Assembly: GCA_023388315.1 (NCBI GenBank)
Contig: JAEWGM010000028.1
Coordinates: forward strand, 1 to 64,000
Length of the DNA stretch: 64,000 nucleotides
Reading direction: 5' to 3'
Source: Bacteroidota bacterium
GTDB lineage: Bacteria > Bacteroidota > Bacteroidia > Bacteroidales > Dysgonomonadaceae
Shown: positions 45,781 through 54,355 of the stretch, piece by piece
Numbering within the stretch: the stretch's first letter is position 1
How the letters are laid out: each line of letters opens with the position of its first letter
Program-made: the position numbers and the translations under genes
The notes under the pieces: model-generated
What the model was told of the DNA's origin: nothing
What the model saw: the letters and a program-made list of their open reading frames with translations, nothing else
Databases searched by the model: none

Positions 45781-46170
45781 TAGTGCTATATCAACATTTT
45801 TGAAGTCTGCTTCCTTATAAGTGACTAATACTAATGTGAAGCAGGCAGCGTGTATGCAATGCCCGGTCTTTTTATTTTTTTCGATTTTATAAACAACTAC
45901 AAAATAATTTTGTTTCCAATGCACAAACTAGGGCAGCGGTGCGTCTTTTACCAACTGCTCGAACGAAATCATTACCCCCGATGTATGGAAGCCTATGTAC
46001 TCTACCGCATCGCTAATTCCCAACATAGAAACCCCTCCGCGCGTGATAAACGAATGTTGGCGAAGGGTTTCCAGACTGTAGTGCCTGCCATAATGCTTGG
46101 CTATCATGCGCAGGCAGGTGGGACCGCAGTCCATAGCGTCGAGTTGGGTGTAGGTGGGGAAGTATCTCAT
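45278..46170 (-). pseudogene. chimeric pseudogene: C39 exporter N-terminus joined to double-GT C-terminus
   Basis: On the minus strand it begins with a C39 peptidase segment (MRYFPTYTQLDAMDCGPTC, 67 of 73 residues identical to the intact exporter) that hits a TAG where the exporter codes for Cys in LPCIVHW. The frame then continues to DFKN, where it switches to the double-GT sequence at KERTF; a missing T there shifts the frame again. The GT part runs to the same stop as the intact gene. Both parents contain A7GA at the join. One nonsense and one frameshift make it nonfunctional, although an 80-residue C39 fragment with its Cys could still be translated. Confidence 0.82.
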
Positions 46171-46179
46171 TTATAGACA

Positions 46180-47856
46180 TTAAACATCAGCCAAAATTAA
46201 TTCTATGCCAAAACCTATAACATCCTTGAGCAGAATATTCTTATTTCTATAAAACTTTTTATTTTTCATATCATACATTTTGGGATAATCTATGTCGTAA
46301 ATGGAAGATGAATCAATCTGTTGTTTAGATTCATAAAAAAGAATGTATTCAATGTAAGTCTCAATACAGTCAACATTTATTTTACTCTCTATAATATTTT
46401 TGGATAATTGATATATTTCGCTCAGAAAATCACTACCCAAGAATGGATGACTAATTTTTTCTTTAGTAATTGTATAAAGACGCGATAATACATATCTCAC
46501 TATTCCTCCAAATCCATAATGAAGATTTAAGTTTGCAGCACGTATTGGATTTATTTCCATTATTTTTATATCTATATCATATAGTAAATTATTTAAATCT
46601 GCCTTAAGCAACTTATTATGGGATAGATATTCAATGCCCCACCCAATACCAACTAAACCTGATATAAAATTCATAGAAGTGTTTTCTGAAATATCATCAA
46701 GTACTTTTTCTAAGAAGTTTCTTCCTAGTTTTTGACAGATTTGACAATTAGAATATTTAGAATAATGGTAAAGAAAAATAATAATACCCATTTTTCCATT
46801 TAGTACTCCCAAATCTTTAATTTCAGAAAAAGTCATAATTAAATAACTAGCAATATCCAATAAATGGTTTTTTTTCTTTATTAAAGAATTTGATTTATTC
46901 TTAGAAGGACTCTTTGACTCATTAAATATCTCATAACTTTTAAAGCTCTTAAACGAAATTGAAGAATAATAATTTTTATTTTGTATGATATTATCAATGT
47001 TCCTTAGCAATTTCAAATTAGCTTCATAGAAGACTGCTGGATTTTTATACTTTTCTAAAGAAAATGTTTTCTTTTTCATATAAGAAGGAAATAATAAAAA
47101 AGCTACAAGCAATCTATTATATACCCGACTCAAGGAGTTATGATTATAGGGTGCATTTTCTCTATAAATATGCCCTATGACGACACTATTTAACAGTTTG
47201 CATTTACCACCAGACAACCAGACCTTTAAACTTATAAATGGCTCGTCACTACCATAAAGTGATAACCCCTTTAATCCGTTTAAATAATTCCAGTATTTTT
47301 TGGAACAAGCATAACCGGCACCTAAAACACACGGAATGTGAATTAACTCATTATTTGATAAAGAAGCGTTTTTTTCTATAGGATGAATCCATTTAGGCTC
47401 TAAAAAAGTAAAAATTTCTCTAAATTCTATATATGCTCCAAGAGGCTTAAAGCCTGCTTTGTTCTCAACTACGATATTATTTATTAAAGAAAGAGACTTT
47501 GTTTGGCAGCATAATAAGAGATTACGCTCTTTTTTTAATTCTTCATATATTTTTTCCACCCAATTGTGAGAATAAAAACGCATATGCGCATCTAGAAGAA
47601 GGAAAAAATCGGTTTTACACAACTCAATACCAATTTCTCTTGAGACTGCAACACCCATTCTTTCTTTATTTTCTACATATTCAACATCATATTTTGAAGC
47701 CAAAAACTTATAATTATATCCATCGTCAGAGCCATCGTTGATTACAATTATATGAATGTTATTGCGTGAATGATTTATAATACTCACAATAGTGTTTTCT
47801 ACTTCTATACCTTCATTTAAAAAAGGGATAATTACTGTTAATAGTTTGTCTTTCAT
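46180..47856 (-). CDS. GT27-like glycosyltransferase fused to a LanC-like domain (copy A)
   Basis: A 558-residue fusion of the same architecture as copy B, and clearly divergent from it. GT part: TVIIPFLNE, DAH at 89-91, PCVLGAGYACSKKYW, GSDEPFISLKVWLSGG (202-217) and VIGHIYRENAPY with His229. These correspond to the DxH and VGHxFR metal sites of polypeptide GalNAc-transferases. LanC-like part from about residue 330: LGVLNGKMGIIIFLYHYSK, FISGLVGIGWGIEYL, LHYGFGGIVRYV. No zinc-site motifs. It is the last gene of module 2; its stop is 9 bases before the C39 remnant. Probable peptide O-glycosyltransferase with a substrate-holding LanC domain. Confidence 0.82.
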   Translation of the reverse strand: MKDKLLTVIIPFLNEGIEVENTIVSIINHSRNNIHIIVINDGSDDGYNYKFLASKYDVEYVENKERMGVAVSREIGIELCKTDFFLLLDAHMRFYSHNWVEKIYEELKKERNLLLCCQTKSLSLINNIVVENKAGFKPLGAYIEFREIFTFLEPKWIHPIEKNASLSNNELIHIPCVLGAGYACSKKYWNYLNGLKGLSLYGSDEPFISLKVWLSGGKCKLLNSVVIGHIYRENAPYNHNSLSRVYNRLLVAFLLFPSYMKKKTFSLEKYKNPAVFYEANLKLLRNIDNIIQNKNYYSSISFKSFKSYEIFNESKSPSKNKSNSLIKKKNHLLDIASYLIMTFSEIKDLGVLNGKMGIIIFLYHYSKYSNCQICQKLGRNFLEKVLDDISENTSMNFISGLVGIGWGIEYLSHNKLLKADLNNLLYDIDIKIMEINPIRAANLNLHYGFGGIVRYVLSRLYTITKEKISHPFLGSDFLSEIYQLSKNIIESKINVDCIETYIEYILFYESKQQIDSSSIYDIDYPKMYDMKNKKFYRNKNILLKDVIGFGIELILADV

Positions 47857-48040
47857 TCTTAAAGTTGGGAAATATGTTATTGTGAAATATATTTAAATGG
47901 ATATCCGTATTTGCATCTAAAAATTCTCTGAAATTACTAAATTATAGCAAGTTGTCGTAACAAACAAAGTCAAGGACAAACACCTGTATACCATCTAAAT
48001 ATAGCTATCCTGTGTTATGTATACGGATAATCATTTATAT

Positions 48041-49255
48041 TTATTTGCTTTTGAAGCACATGTTATATTTTTTTTTACTATACTCATAATTGGACGGTGG
48101 CGGACACAAATATTTAAAATTACATTCATTACACGGCATTATTTTATCTCTTGTTAATTTCCAAGGTGTTGATCCTTGAATTATGTCAATTGATATTTTT
48201 TTCAATATATCATCATCTATTTTGCCAATTGGAGCCGAATTTAAATTATAATAAACTTTACTATCGGGTAGAATAAATAGATTTCCCCAAAAATTTGAAT
48301 TAATAACTTGATTACAAAATATCATTTGTTTAGTGTGTTTAATCTCTTTAATCTCTCGAAGTCTTGTGTAGACATTTTTTCTAAAGAATAATTCATTTGA
48401 ATGGGTGTGAATGGGCCAATATTCTATGTTTTTCAGTTCCCATTTATTACAAATTTCATCGTAAAAAATTATTTTATCTTCACTGTCAATCAAAAAAATC
48501 CATCTGATATCATGAAATTTGCTTTTTGTTATAAGGGAAATTTGTTTTAAATTTTCTATTTCTGAAAAATAGCAATTAATAGAAGAGTTTTCTTTATTAA
48601 TTATTTCTATCAACTTCTGCACAGAATCAATTTGATAATCATTTATAAAATAATTCACAGAAAACCTATAATCTTCTAGAAATTTAATTAACTCATTCAA
48701 TTCTGTATATTTTGATATGTCAGAGAAAATGACATTGAAAGTATGAATGTCATTTAGCTGATAGTTCTTAAAGAAATAGATTAAGTTGTTCAAATCAATA
48801 TATTCATCAGAAAAAATTGGATAAAGTACTTGTTTGTAATAATTATTTGTTTCATAATGTCCACCGACAAAAAGTGTAATCTCATGAATGTTTTCAGAAG
48901 GTTTAATTGTGTCTGTGTACGAAGAAGCATTACTTTCAGCATGTTCTATCTCATTACGTAAATTCAGTATAGGTGGAAGGCTTATTCTCTTCCCTCCTTC
49001 TATGAGGTTTATATCTCCTATTTTAAGATTCTGAATTCTATCCAACCAACTTCGTAATTTCACATTGTTATAGTCTTGTTCATCAATTTCCACAGAATAA
49101 AGATTCTGCGGATTTTTTAATTTTTCACAATATTTATATATAAGTTTGTCATAATCAAACTTTATCATTTTTTTAGATTCGCAATTATAAAGAACACCCT
49201 CTTGATGGTTAAACCAAAGAAAGGTTTCAGCGTATAAAAGTAGATTTCTCTTCAT
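48041..49255 (-). CDS. pseudo-radical SAM protein of the GG-Bacteroidales system
   Basis: About 404 residues. It aligns along its length with the rSAM-like protein of module 1 (408 residues) but has lost all three cluster cysteines: the region reads LFVGGHYETNNYYKQ where the paralogue has CDKKCINC. The C-terminal SPASM-like remnant is kept (CNECNFKYLCPPPSNYEYS, final Cys at NMCF). I take the start at MKRNLLLYAET, matching the paralogue; the upstream Met would overlap the previous gene. Probably a non-catalytic partner of the radical SAM enzyme encoded just before it. By recollection this is the TIGR04150 family. Confidence 0.78.
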   Translation of the reverse strand: MKRNLLLYAETFLWFNHQEGVLYNCESKKMIKFDYDKLIYKYCEKLKNPQNLYSVEIDEQDYNNVKLRSWLDRIQNLKIGDINLIEGGKRISLPPILNLRNEIEHAESNASSYTDTIKPSENIHEITLFVGGHYETNNYYKQVLYPIFSDEYIDLNNLIYFFKNYQLNDIHTFNVIFSDISKYTELNELIKFLEDYRFSVNYFINDYQIDSVQKLIEIINKENSSINCYFSEIENLKQISLITKSKFHDIRWIFLIDSEDKIIFYDEICNKWELKNIEYWPIHTHSNELFFRKNVYTRLREIKEIKHTKQMIFCNQVINSNFWGNLFILPDSKVYYNLNSAPIGKIDDDILKKISIDIIQGSTPWKLTRDKIMPCNECNFKYLCPPPSNYEYSKKKYNMCFKSK

Positions 49256-49298
49256 TTTGTGGATTATATTGTTGATATATAGCTGTTTAGCATTGTGG

Positions 49299-50552
49299 TC
49301 AATAAAACTCTTGCATAATCTGTTCATATATGTCAGACTTTTCAGCTAGTAAGTTTGAATAATATTGCATATAAGAATCGTACTCATTCTTATTCATAAA
49401 TCTCTTGCAATTAGGTCGCCCATCTAGGCTATCTATATGAAACATACATTGATCACATATCGATTTTTTATAACAATGATTGCATTGAGTTCTCCATATC
49501 TTTTTATATAGCATAGAATAGTAGTTCGCTATCTTATCAAAATCTATATTTACTTTATTTGTTGTAACTGTTCCGAGTAAGTATTTTTGGTGAATTCTTT
49601 CACATGGTAGGATTCCACCATCTAATGTTAGATAAATTTTCCTATCAAAGGGGAAGCATGTTCCAGTTGGAATAGTTGATTGCTGTTGTATCGCTAATAA
49701 TGATTTGTAAGAATCATAGCTATTATTGCTCAACAATTTAATTATCCTATACAATTGTCTAATATCTGGAGATTCATGAATTGACTTTTCTGAGAAATTG
49801 GATTTATCTTGCAATAAATCATTTCGCCCCGAACGATAGATCCTGTAGAAATCTTTTTCTTTTTCAGGTAGAACACCTGTGTCTGACACTTCTGATATTT
49901 GTGGAGTTTTGCCAAATTTGTCGAATATGAAATTCTTTGTTCTGATATAGTTTGACCTATTTGTTAACACAGAGTTGAATGAAACGTTTTCCTTAAAATA
50001 CTCTGGATAATGACTTTCTAATAATTCAATATTTTTCATTACCAAAGAATACGAGTTCTTGCCACTTTTATTAACTCTATAACTATGCGCGATCTCGTCT
50101 CCATCAAGACTGATCAGTAATTTGAATTTATTATCAACTAAAAAACCCATATATTTTTTTAACAGGGTTGCATTAGTTGTCATGGTGTAGCAAATATTTC
50201 TCTTTGGTTTTGGAGAGATAGAATTGATATAATCAACAATTTGTTTTATTAATTTAAAATTTATCAATGGCTCCCCTCCGTAAAATCCGATAAACAACTT
50301 TTCATTCTTTTGTGATTGTTGAGACCAAAATGGCACAAAATAATCTATCATATTTTTAGCTGTAGAAAATTTCATATCCTTACAAGGATTTAATCTTCTT
50401 GTATTATATAATTCTCCATAGCCACAATACTCACATTGTAAATTGCATTTACTTGTAACTTCAAAAATCAATTGCCTTGAGTTATGGAAAGAGTTACTTA
50501 CCATAGAAGGAGTTATATTGAAAGTATATTTGTATCTTTTATAAATGTCCAC
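49299..50552 (-). CDS. radical SAM/SPASM peptide maturase of module 2
   Basis: A 417-residue enzyme. Cluster motif CNLQCEYCGYGELY (Cys 36, 40, 43), then LFIGFYGGEPLINF and LLISLDGDEIAHSYRVN. A SPASM-type C-terminus follows with GTCFPFDRKIYLTLDG, CERIHQ, CNHCYKKSICDQCMF and CKRF. It is a paralogue of the module 1 enzyme and fits the GG-Bacteroidales radical SAM maturase family (TIGR04148 by recollection). It lies between a propeller lipoprotein gene and its pseudo-rSAM partner. Expected to install a crosslink or epimer in precursor B; the chemistry is unknown. Confidence 0.88.
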   Translation of the reverse strand: MDIYKRYKYTFNITPSMVSNSFHNSRQLIFEVTSKCNLQCEYCGYGELYNTRRLNPCKDMKFSTAKNMIDYFVPFWSQQSQKNEKLFIGFYGGEPLINFKLIKQIVDYINSISPKPKRNICYTMTTNATLLKKYMGFLVDNKFKLLISLDGDEIAHSYRVNKSGKNSYSLVMKNIELLESHYPEYFKENVSFNSVLTNRSNYIRTKNFIFDKFGKTPQISEVSDTGVLPEKEKDFYRIYRSGRNDLLQDKSNFSEKSIHESPDIRQLYRIIKLLSNNSYDSYKSLLAIQQQSTIPTGTCFPFDRKIYLTLDGGILPCERIHQKYLLGTVTTNKVNIDFDKIANYYSMLYKKIWRTQCNHCYKKSICDQCMFHIDSLDGRPNCKRFMNKNEYDSYMQYYSNLLAEKSDIYEQIMQEFY

Positions 50553-50559
50553 AATAGTA

Positions 50560-51777
50560 TTATTTAAGTTTTATTTTTACCACAACGGGATTGCTATCTT
50601 CGCTAAGTGAAGAGAAGGGCGAATTTGAGCCTTCTTCGAAGAATTTGTATGCATCCATAATGAAATATAAGTATCCATTTTCAATAGAGAATTGTTGTGC
50701 ATAAAAGATATTGAAGTGATTTATCTCTGGTAAAAGGGTATCTAAATCGTTGATTATGGGTTTCTCATTATAGATTGACGTTTGACCGTTTAAATCTGCA
50801 AATCCAATTTGCCCGTTCCCTAAAAAGAATAATAAGTTATGATTGGGAAGAGGAATTGCTTCACTTATCATTTTAAGATTCATTGCTTCTTCCTTTTTAA
50901 TATCTCCTACTCTATAATGAATATATTTATTCATATCCATAAAAGAATTATCCATTTTAAAGATATATCCGGGGTTTACCGTTTTGAAATCTTTTGTATA
51001 ATACAATGTGTCTATTGCAGGATGCTTAAACCATAAAAGAGAGTCTATTTGATTAAAATGCATGTTACTTCCTGCCCATTCCATTTGTATTTTATAAGTA
51101 GCCATTTCTTCTGCGGCTGGATTGGGTAGTTTAAATCTTATTTCATCCTTACTCAAATCTTTCACATAAAACATATTTGGACCTATTATATTCATTTTTT
51201 CCCCCACCTTAAAATATGTATTTCTACTACTTACATATTCAAAAACCTGACAATTGTCAATATAGATATTGATTCTTTTTTCGAGAGAATCAATAATTGA
51301 CTCGTGTCCTATGTATTGACCATCGAAGGAGTAGGACTTATAGTTATTTCCAAAAGCATTCAAAAATGTAAAATATCTTCCTTGTCGGTTTATAGCTGTA
51401 TGGGTTGAAATACGTTTTTTTGCTTCTTCTGGTCCTTGTCCTTCTCTAAACAGTTTTTTTATGAATCTTCCTTCGGGTGTGTATTTGTAAATATTTTCCC
51501 TTACCACGTAGATAGTATCCTCAACTACATATAAAGTCGCAAATCTAATTTCACCCAGCAATGGCTCTTCATCCAATTGTATATAAGAAATACTTTCGGC
51601 AAATTCTGAAAGATTTATGGGTGAGTTAATTTTTTTTATATCCGTTAAATCAACAATAGTAGGTTCTTTATTAGAAAGTATTCCCTCCGAAGATTTTTTT
51701 TTATTTTTCGGATTACAACTAACTGTAATTATGCTAACTACGGATATGAAAAGATATAATAAAATTCTATTATTCAT
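50560..51777 (-). CDS. six-bladed beta-propeller lipoprotein (module 2)
   Basis: A 405-residue predicted lipoprotein (signal with SIITVSCNPKNK, Cys at 21). The body is made of beta-propeller blades of the Bacteroidales six-bladed family, with the typical YTPEGRFIKKLFREGQGPEE blade near residues 84-103. It immediately follows the precursor B hairpin. The same kind of gene follows precursor C, so it is a fixed part of the system. It might bind the peptide at the cell surface or give immunity; both are guesses. Confidence 0.78.
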   Translation of the reverse strand: MNNRILLYLFISVVSIITVSCNPKNKKKSSEGILSNKEPTIVDLTDIKKINSPINLSEFAESISYIQLDEEPLLGEIRFATLYVVEDTIYVVRENIYKYTPEGRFIKKLFREGQGPEEAKKRISTHTAINRQGRYFTFLNAFGNNYKSYSFDGQYIGHESIIDSLEKRINIYIDNCQVFEYVSSRNTYFKVGEKMNIIGPNMFYVKDLSKDEIRFKLPNPAAEEMATYKIQMEWAGSNMHFNQIDSLLWFKHPAIDTLYYTKDFKTVNPGYIFKMDNSFMDMNKYIHYRVGDIKKEEAMNLKMISEAIPLPNHNLLFFLGNGQIGFADLNGQTSIYNEKPIINDLDTLLPEINHFNIFYAQQFSIENGYLYFIMDAYKFFEEGSNSPFSSLSEDSNPVVVKIKLK

Positions 51778-51860
51778 ACTTCATATTTTTATTCGTTCGT
51801 ATTCTTTATAAATATGTCTTGAGATTGCTTTAAGTAAAAACTTGACATATATTTAAACAA

Positions 51861-51911
51861 AAAAGAGAGGATAATGGAAACTCTTTTGGATATTTAGTTA
51901 TCCTCTCTTTT
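51861..51911 (-). terminator. hairpin after precursor B
   Basis: A perfect 14-bp stem (AAAAGAGAGGATAA / TTATCCTCTCTTTT) with a 23-nt loop and a T-rich 3' side on the minus strand. It starts 27 bases after the precursor stop and lies before the propeller gene. Confidence 0.8.
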
Positions 51912-51938
51912 GTATGAATTTGAATTACTTTTGATAAG

Positions 51939-52190
51939 CTAAATGGGATTATGTGACTGCGCAATAGCATACGTTTCTCCTTGAGGTCCCGTACACATAC
52001 AAACAGGGTTATTTGTGCCTGTACCTGTAATGCCTCCATCGTAATTTGCATTTTTGTTATTTTCTGCTGTTGCGGATTGACCACAAGACCCACAAACACA
52101 ACCCCAGCCACCTAAAATTAGTTTTTGTTGTTGTTTCTTTAAATTTGATTCATTTAGTTTCGTCAGACTGATTTTTTTAAATTGCTTCAT
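51939..52190 (-). CDS. RiPP precursor B, GG leader
   Basis: An 83-residue precursor. Leader of 28 residues (MKQFKKISLTKLNESNLKKQ, then QQKLILGG). Core of 55 residues with clustered Cys near the front (WGCVCGSCG, Cys 31, 33, 36) and again later (CMC, 64 and 66), separated by an Asn/Gly/Thr-rich spacer (GGITGTGTNNP). The start was set at MKQF to match the leader length of the other two precursors; a Met 17 codons upstream exists. Followed by a hairpin, then propeller, radical SAM, pseudo-rSAM and GT27-LanC genes. Confidence 0.82.
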   Translation of the reverse strand: MKQFKKISLTKLNESNLKKQQQKLILGGWGCVCGSCGQSATAENNKNANYDGGITGTGTNNPVCMCTGPQGETYAIAQSHNPI

Positions 52191-52416
52191 AGTTGCAAAT
52201 TTTTTAATTAAATAAGATGAAAAAATATCGTTTGTTTTCAAATAGCTCGACAGCTACTCTTTTAATCACTTACTATTATTCAGCTTTAAAAGTTTTTATT
52301 TCTATTTATTTTGTCTTATAGGCTTTTTGAATTTGAAATATGATATATTTGATAACTGTCTTATTATTAAATTGCCTTGTGAAATTATTGTAGGTAAATT
52401 CACTATTGCTGCATAT

Positions 52417-52614
52417 TTAATTTGATATGTAAAAAGTGAGATTTGCGTTATAAATAGAACTGCTTGTATAGCATAAATAATGGTAATAGAAAATCACAAT
52501 CCCCATCTTACCGTGAAATAATCCAAGGTTTTCTAAGAAACTACTGTTTATTATCAGATGATTGGCTATTCTCTGAAGCAGCTCATTATTGTGCTTTTTG
52601 TTGGATGTTGCCAT
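52417..52614 (-). pseudogene. truncated LanC-like gene (copy 1)
   Basis: A 65-codon frame with a good LanC-like beginning: MATSNKKHNNELLQRIANHL, then LGLFHGKMGIVIFYYHY. It then leaves the family and stops, so only the first of the usual three or four motifs remains. It lies downstream of the double-GT gene, where intact systems would have a full LanC-like gene. A translated fragment is possible but not likely to work alone. Confidence 0.65.
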
Positions 52615-53299
52615 ATAACCAGTATTGTTTGGATGACAAATGTATGGTATTATTATTATATAATCAAGAAAAATTTCATTAATCTGAGAGAATATCTATG
52701 TTAAATAAAAAAATAGATATTGTTTAAGATTTTATATCCTTATAATGAGTATATTATATAAGCAAACTGCGAAGACCTTTTTAACAAAACAAACGTTATA
52801 TAATAATTTCACGAACTCTATTTAAAGCTATCGAATTACAAATGATATGTTCATAAGAAACTTGATCGTTATGCTTATCCTGGAGTTGATACATTTTATA
52901 TTTTTCCTGCCTTCTTTCTTTTGAGATATTTCCGTAGTGCAGCAGTAATATCCTACTTTTAAGTACAGATTTGACATAAGGTGTCAGTTTAAAATGTAAG
53001 GCTGATTTATCGGTGGTTATTTGCATGTTTCCAATATTACGAAACATTCGGAAATGTTGTTGAATGCCTTCATTTGAAAAAGGATATTCTGCATTATAAT
53101 ATTCCTCAGAATCCCATAAATGGACCAAATTGAAAAGAACATTATAAACATTATCCGATTCCATAAAGCTAAAGTCTGCAAACCGCTTATCAATAATTTC
53201 ATCTACATCTAAAAAACAAATCCATTTGCTATCAAAAAACGAAACAAGTCGCAACAAAATATTCCTGTTTTCTAAATCGTTAAAAAATGTTCGTTCTTT
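52493..53299. repeat. duplicated block, copy 1 of 44978-45780
   Basis: This copy spans the 3' part of the intact double-GT gene, the 181-base spacer after it and the beginning of the LanC-like fragment. Its counterpart is fused to a C39 exporter fragment. The high identity shows the duplication is recent compared with the strongly diverged paralogous genes of the modules. Confidence 0.85.
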
Positions 53300-54355
53300 T
53301 TTTACTTTTAAAATTATTTTCGGGTGATTGGCTATTTCATAGGTATCATCATCGCTGTCATCATCAAGCAATATTATAGCGTCAAAGTATTGAGAGTTAT
53401 GGTTTAAAAAATTGTTTATCAGTTCTTTTTCGTTAAAACTTTGAACCAATAAAATACTTTTAAAAGGTTGAATAAAATTATCAGACAGCAATTCAAATTT
53501 TTTGAAGAAATGCATATACTCCAATAAACTATTCTTGTTAAACTTTTTGTTTTTCCATGAATAAGCAATATCTGAAAAATCATTTCCCCATTTATTCTGA
53601 TTTATTTGAACTTTATTCGGTAGCAAAATGTTTTTTAATACTTCAACAGGGATAGAAGATTTTCGTCCACTTTTTCTTTTATTAATCTCGAGAGCGCTCT
53701 CACGATGAAGCAACTTTACTTCCGGAAGAAAAAGTTTTCTAATTCCATTCATTTCGAATCGAATTCTAACATTATCGTCATCACCACCCCATTTAATTAA
53801 AGTTTCATCATATCCTCCAATTTCAAAAAAATACTTTCTCTTTGCCATTATGCTTCCATACGGCATAAAGAAGCTATTTTCGGAATGTTTTTTTGTTAGA
53901 TTTAAAAATGCGACAGAACCAATAGCAAAATGTTTAGGGAAATATTGTAGCTTTTTTCGCATTAAGTAAATTCCATCCGTTATGAATTCCGACTCAGGTG
54001 AACATACAAGAATATACTTATTTGATGCATTGCGAATACCCACATTAATGACCTTGGCCGGATTCCTCCACTCGTGTTTGATATGATTAACAATCACTTT
54101 CCAATTTACAAAAGGATATTCTTGTATGAAGTTAGTAAGTTCTTCTTCTTCACTATCTTCATCCATTGCAATAACTATTTCAATGCCGTTTCGTTGAAAG
54201 TAGGGTAAATTTTTAGGCAATACCCTCCTAAACTCTTTCATCTTTTTGTAGAAAGGCAATACCACACTTACATCGAAGTTGTGAATAAAATGCGAAGTAT
54301 TTGCGAGCTCATTTGGCAAATAATCTAATTGCTTATTCTTTTGTTTCATAGACAA
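52796..54355 (-). CDS. bifunctional-type glycosyltransferase with two GT-A domains
   Basis: A 519-residue protein with two GT-A domains in series. Domain 1 (about 28-255) has VSVVLPFYKK, IVIAMDEDSE and the GT2/GT7-like GGYDETLIKWGGDDDNVRIR. Domain 2 (about 300-519) begins SILLVQSFNEKELINNFLNH, with DDDSDDDT and the metal site CFLDVDEIID. The layout recalls dual-action polysaccharide polymerases. The start codon overlaps the previous gene by 23 bases. It ends module 1 apart from the LanC fragment. Confidence 0.75.
   Translation of the reverse strand: MSMKQKNKQLDYLPNELANTSHFIHNFDVSVVLPFYKKMKEFRRVLPKNLPYFQRNGIEIVIAMDEDSEEEELTNFIQEYPFVNWKVIVNHIKHEWRNPAKVINVGIRNASNKYILVCSPESEFITDGIYLMRKKLQYFPKHFAIGSVAFLNLTKKHSENSFFMPYGSIMAKRKYFFEIGGYDETLIKWGGDDDNVRIRFEMNGIRKLFLPEVKLLHRESALEINKRKSGRKSSIPVEVLKNILLPNKVQINQNKWGNDFSDIAYSWKNKKFNKNSLLEYMHFFKKFELLSDNFIQPFKSILLVQSFNEKELINNFLNHNSQYFDAIILLDDDSDDDTYEIANHPKIILKVKKERTFFNDLENRNILLRLVSFFDSKWICFLDVDEIIDKRFADFSFMESDNVYNVLFNLVHLWDSEEYYNAEYPFSNEGIQQHFRMFRNIGNMQITTDKSALHFKLTPYVKSVLKSRILLLHYGNISKERRQEKYKMYQLQDKHNDQVSYEHIICNSIALNRVREIII

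Noticed and set aside
45928..46170. An independent small C39 peptidase gene
   Set aside because: The frame ends at a point matching PCIVHW of the exporter through a nonsense codon, lacks the catalytic His and Asp, and is followed by more degraded exporter sequence. It is a pseudogene fragment.
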